Source: Pseudomonadales bacterium (GTDB lineage: Bacteria > Pseudomonadota > Gammaproteobacteria > Pseudomonadales > Azotimanducaceae). Taken from it: a DNA stretch of 18,701 nt. The DNA is taken from contig JAKUTI010000024.1 of assembly GCA_022448765.1 (NCBI GenBank), positions 1 to 18,701 on the forward strand, written 5' to 3'. A program made the translations under genes and the position numbers. Positions 15,930-18,701 of the stretch are shown here, piece by piece. The notes below the pieces were generated by a model. It made no database searches. It was not told the origin of the DNA and saw nothing but the letters and a program-made list of their open reading frames with translations. Position 1 is the stretch's first letter; every line of letters starts with the position of its first letter.

Positions 15930-16841
15930 ATGGCTTCGGACAATCCGCAGGAATACATCAAGCACCACCTGACCAACCTCACCTACGGCAGGCACCCAGA
16001 TATTGGGACTCTGGAAGTTGTGGATGTTAATGCACGCATTCACGACGAATTTCTCTATGGCACCTGGGGGTTTGCACACGACGCGGACGAGGCCACCGCC
16101 ATGGGGTTTAACTCGATCAATGTGGACTCGATGGCGTGGTCGGTGGCCTTAGGGTTGATCTTCTGCACGCTTTTTTACAGCGTGGCGCGAAAGGCAACTG
16201 CTGGTGTCCCGGGCGGGTTGCAAAATGCAGTCGAGTACGTGGTGGAGTTTATTGACGACATGGTGCGGGGGATTTTTGCTCACAAGAACGACCTGATTGC
16301 ACCCATGGCACTTACGGTGTTTGTGTGGGTCTTCTTAATGAATCTAATGGATCTTGTTCCCGTCGACTGGATCCCGGAGCTGGCTGCGCTTTTTGGTGTG
16401 CATTTCATGAAGGTTGTACCGTCGACCGATCCAAACATCACGATGTCGATGGCGCTTAGTATTTTCGTCCTCATGCTTTACTACAGCGTCAAATGCAAAG
16501 GTCTCGGAGGTTTCGGAAGCGAGCTGGCCTTTCAGCCCTTTCCGAAGTTTATGGCGCCCCTTAATCTGGTGCTGGAACTACCGACGCTGTTTGCAAAACC
16601 GCTGTCTTTGGGCCTTCGTCTTTTTGGCAACATGTATGCGGGAGAAATGATTTTCATCCTTATTGCGCTGATGTACGCGGGCATGGCGACGGATGCTGTT
16701 GGTGCTGCGTTAGGTATTTTTGGTGGCGTGCTGCATTTCGCCTGGGCAGCATTTCACATACTCATTATTACTCTGCAGGCATATATTTTCGCCGTGCTCA
16801 CCGTGGTCTATTTGTCTGCGGCGCACGACGAGGCACATTAA
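15930..16841 (+). CDS. atpB: F1Fo ATP synthase subunit a
   Basis: Stator subunit that forms the two proton half-channels against the c-ring. The 303 residues begin with QEYIKHHLTNLTYG, as in Pseudomonas-type subunit a, and contain several membrane helices. The essential arginine (E. coli R210) is R230 in LSLGLRLFGNMYAGE, followed by the FHILIITLQAYIF helix. The ATG has AAAGG immediately upstream, overlapping the atpI end. Second gene of the operon; atpE follows after 20 bases. Confidence 0.98.
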   Translation: MASDNPQEYIKHHLTNLTYGRHPDIGTLEVVDVNARIHDEFLYGTWGFAHDADEATAMGFNSINVDSMAWSVALGLIFCTLFYSVARKATAGVPGGLQNAVEYVVEFIDDMVRGIFAHKNDLIAPMALTVFVWVFLMNLMDLVPVDWIPELAALFGVHFMKVVPSTDPNITMSMALSIFVLMLYYSVKCKGLGGFGSELAFQPFPKFMAPLNLVLELPTLFAKPLSLGLRLFGNMYAGEMIFILIALMYAGMATDAVGAALGIFGGVLHFAWAAFHILIITLQAYIFAVLTVVYLSAAHDEAH

Positions 16842-16850
16842 ACAAAAAAC

Positions 16851-16855
16851 AGGAG
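16851..16855 (+). promoter_or_regulatory. Strong ribosome-binding site of atpE
   Basis: AGGAG, six bases before the atpE ATG, is the clearest Shine-Dalgarno in the operon. It fits the need for many copies of subunit c per enzyme. Confidence 0.8.
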
Positions 16856-16861
16856 TCAAAA

Positions 16862-17089
16862 ATGGAACTCGGTATTGCCATCGCTGTTTCTCTCATGTTG
16901 GGTCTCGGTGCTGTTGGCGCCGCCATTGGCATGGGAATATTGGGCGGTAAGTTCTTGGAGGGCGTTGCTCGTCAGCCAGAACTGCTTGGGGACCTCAGAA
17001 CCCAGTTTTTCATCGTCGTGGGATTAGTCGACGCCGTGCCGATTATTGGCGTGGGGATCGGACTGTATGTGTTGTTTGTTCTTGGCTAA
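16862..17089 (+). CDS. atpE: F1Fo ATP synthase subunit c
   Basis: Proteolipid that forms the rotating ring. The 75 residues make two membrane helices, a glycine-rich first one (GLGAVGAAIGMGILGG) and a second with the proton-binding carboxylate at D57 (GLVDAVP). The polar loop ARQPE (36-40) contacts gamma and epsilon. The ion-site context with no Glu/Gln-Ser-Thr signature points to protons rather than sodium. The ATG is preceded by AGGAG. Confidence 0.98.
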   Translation: MELGIAIAVSLMLGLGAVGAAIGMGILGGKFLEGVARQPELLGDLRTQFFIVVGLVDAVPIIGVGIGLYVLFVLG

Positions 17090-17113
17090 AGCGCTTGTTA
17101 ACGAGAAGCTAAT

Positions 17114-17584
17114 ATGAACCTCAACTGGACACTAGTTGGCCAAAGCATCACGTTTTTAGTGTTTGCTTGGACCTGCTATAAGTTTATTTGGCCGCTCCTT
17201 ATTGGTGCCATGGATGAGCGAACGAAGCTCATCAGCGAAGGCATTGAGAATGCTGAGCAAGCTCGCCGGGACCTCGAAGATGCATCGACTAAAGTCGATG
17301 AGATTATGCGTGAGGCTCGGACGAATGCTCAGGCGTTGGTTGAGCAGGCGCGCACCCAAGCGGCGGGCATGATTGAAGAAGCCAAGAAGGATGCCGAGGA
17401 CGAGGGCGAGAGAATTCGAGAGTCTGCGCGTGCCGACGTCGTCCAGGAAACCAACCGCGCTAGGGAATCATTAAGAACCGAAGTGGCCGAACTTGCGCTG
17501 AGCGGTGCCGAGCGGATCCTCGAATCGGGCATCGATCGAACACAGCATGCCGAGTTGTTGGATAAATTGGCGTCGGAGTTATAG
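17114..17584 (+). CDS. atpF: F1Fo ATP synthase subunit b
   Basis: Peripheral stalk subunit that links Fo to F1 as a dimer. One N-terminal membrane helix (about 5-27, WTLVGQSITFLVFAWTCY) is followed by a long charged coiled coil rich in Ala, Glu, Arg and Lys. The length, 156, equals that of E. coli. The ATG is preceded by GAGAAG in a 24-base gap from atpE; atpH starts two bases after its stop. Confidence 0.97.
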   Translation: MNLNWTLVGQSITFLVFAWTCYKFIWPLLIGAMDERTKLISEGIENAEQARRDLEDASTKVDEIMREARTNAQALVEQARTQAAGMIEEAKKDAEDEGERIRESARADVVQETNRARESLRTEVAELALSGAERILESGIDRTQHAELLDKLASEL

Positions 17585-17586
17585 GC

Positions 17587-18126
17587 ATGGCCGAGCTTGC
17601 AACGTTGGCAAGACCCTACGCGAACGCCGCGTTCGAGTTGGCTAAATCTGCGGGGCGCCTGGATGAGTGGTCCAGGGGCCTCAACCTGCTGGCACTCGCA
17701 AGCGAAGATCCAGATCTTAGGGCAATGATTCAGTCGCCGACGGCGACGACTGCCGAGAAAGCGTTTAAGTTCAATGAACTTTTCCGCGACGATCTTTCTG
17801 ATTCCGTTCAGCAATTCGTATACGTGTTGGCAGAAAATAAACGCTTGCCACTGCTTGCCGAGATCACGACCCAATTTGAGGAAAAACGCGCGCAGGAGGC
17901 TAGGACATTGGACGTCGAAGTGACGACCGCGGTAACCCTCTCGGAAACGGAGCAAGGCCGGTTTCAAGACATCTTGGAGCGTCGTTTCGAACAACAAATT
18001 AATCTCACGACGGCGGTTGATAAAACTGTGATCGGTGGGGCGCATATCCGCGCTGGCGATACAGTAATCGACGGATCCCTGCGGGGCAGGCTTGCGAAAT
18101 TAGGTGAAGCGTTCGCGCGTTCGTAA
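17587..18126 (+). CDS. atpH: F1Fo ATP synthase subunit delta
   Basis: Connects the top of F1 to the b-subunit stalk. The 179 residues show the OSCP/delta pattern: ATLARPYANAAFELA at the N-terminus and the C-terminal VIGGAHIRAGDTVIDGSLRGRLAKL. The ATG follows atpF by two bases with AGG partly inside the atpF stop. 16 bases separate it from atpA. Confidence 0.97.
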   Translation: MAELATLARPYANAAFELAKSAGRLDEWSRGLNLLALASEDPDLRAMIQSPTATTAEKAFKFNELFRDDLSDSVQQFVYVLAENKRLPLLAEITTQFEEKRAQEARTLDVEVTTAVTLSETEQGRFQDILERRFEQQINLTTAVDKTVIGGAHIRAGDTVIDGSLRGRLAKLGEAFARS

Positions 18127-18142
18127 AGACATAGGTAATTAC

Positions 18143-18701
18143 ATGCAGCAACTAAATCCATCAGAAATTAGCGACATCATCAAGGCACGTATCGAAAACC
18201 TCGACACTTCGTCACAACCACAAAACGAGGGCACGGTGGTTAGTGTGTCCGACGGGATCGTGCGCGTGCATGGCATGGCTGAAGCCCAATACGGGGAGAT
18301 GATTGAGTTTGACGGCGGCCTTTACGGCATGGCGTTGAATCTGGAGCGAGACTCTGTCGGCGTGGTCGTCCTAGGCGATTACAAAGGCCTATCCGAAGGC
18401 GCAACGGCTCGGTGCACCCAGCGAATCCTTGAGGTTCCGGTTGGCACTGAGCTATTAGGACGGGTGGTTGACTCGTTGGGTAACGTGATCGACGGCAAGG
18501 GCCCACTTAATGCCGAGCTGACTGCGCCCATCGAGAAAGTCGCCCCGGGTGTGATCGCGCGGCAGTCAGTCGACCAGCCGGTACAGATGGGCATCAAGTG
18601 TATCGACGCCATGGTTCCGATAGGGCGAGGCCAGCGGGAACTCATCATCGGAGATCGCCAAATAGGCAAAACGGCAATCGCCGTGGATGCCATCATTAAT
18701 C
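18143..18701 (+). CDS. atpA: F1Fo ATP synthase subunit alpha (partial, 3' end outside window)
   Basis: Non-catalytic nucleotide-binding subunit of F1. The frame is open from the ATG at 18143 to the window edge, 186 codons plus one base. It begins MQQLNPSEISDIIKARIE, continues with the beta-barrel domain (SVSDGIVRVHG) and reaches the Walker A motif GDRQIGKTA near residues 172-180. The remaining two thirds and the expected atpG, atpD and atpC lie beyond the window. ATAGG lies about eight bases before the start. Confidence 0.97.
   Translation, partial: MQQLNPSEISDIIKARIENLDTSSQPQNEGTVVSVSDGIVRVHGMAEAQYGEMIEFDGGLYGMALNLERDSVGVVVLGDYKGLSEGATARCTQRILEVPVGTELLGRVVDSLGNVIDGKGPLNAELTAPIEKVAPGVIARQSVDQPVQMGIKCIDAMVPIGRGQRELIIGDRQIGKTAIAVDAIIN

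Noticed and set aside
17329..18045. Minus-strand frame of 238 codons across atpF and atpH
   Set aside because: Both genes on the other strand are certain; the frame has no promoter, ribosome site or known motif.

Overview
The window is the replication-origin region of a bacterial chromosome, almost certainly gammaproteobacterial. This rests on gene order (dnaA-dnaN-recF-gyrB to the left of the origin; rpmH-rnpA-yidD-yidC-mnmE-mnmG-rsmG-parA-parB-atpIBEFHA to the right), an 800-residue GyrB of the long gammaproteobacterial type, and protein sequences close to those of Pseudomonas and Escherichia as I remember them. I cannot name a genus. Base composition is moderate, and non-ATG starts are common (GTG for dnaA, rnpA, yidD and mnmE; TTG for yidC, rsmG and atpI; apparently CTG or ATC for plsC).

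Layout. Positions 1-147 hold nothing I can identify. A promoter-like pair (148-176) precedes a rightward PlsC-type acyltransferase (about 275-988), whose stop codon overlaps that of the converging gyrB. From 6953 down to 985, dnaA, dnaN, recF and gyrB run leftward with gaps of 9-15 bases and form one replication/repair operon. The dnaA-rpmH gap (6954-7421) carries two perfect inverted DnaA boxes and AT-rich stretches and is the likely oriC. To its right, a strong sigma70 promoter (7361-7390) drives a very compact block. In it rpmH, rnpA, yidD and yidC overlap in sequence, mnmE follows yidC after one base, mnmG starts 68 bases later, and rsmG, parA and parB follow with almost no spacing. After a 155-base gap with a perfect TATAAT, the F1Fo-ATPase operon begins (atpI, atpB, atpE, atpF, atpH and the first 186 codons of atpA) and runs off the right edge.

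How it works together. DnaA binds its boxes and opens the origin, DnaN is the sliding clamp, RecF handles gap repair, and GyrB relieves supercoils. ParA/ParB segregate the origin, and two parS-type sites lie inside recF, about 3 kb from the origin and 9-12 kb from parAB. L34 and the RNase P protein serve translation and tRNA maturation, YidD/YidC insert membrane proteins (including ATPase Fo subunits), and MnmE/MnmG and RsmG modify tRNA and 16S rRNA. Nearly all genes point away from the origin, with the direction of replication; plsC is the exception.

This is essentially a conserved housekeeping region, and I found no new multi-gene system. The points most worth a second look are the two parS sites embedded in recF codons, the missing canonical start of plsC, and the chain of overlapping genes after rpmH.
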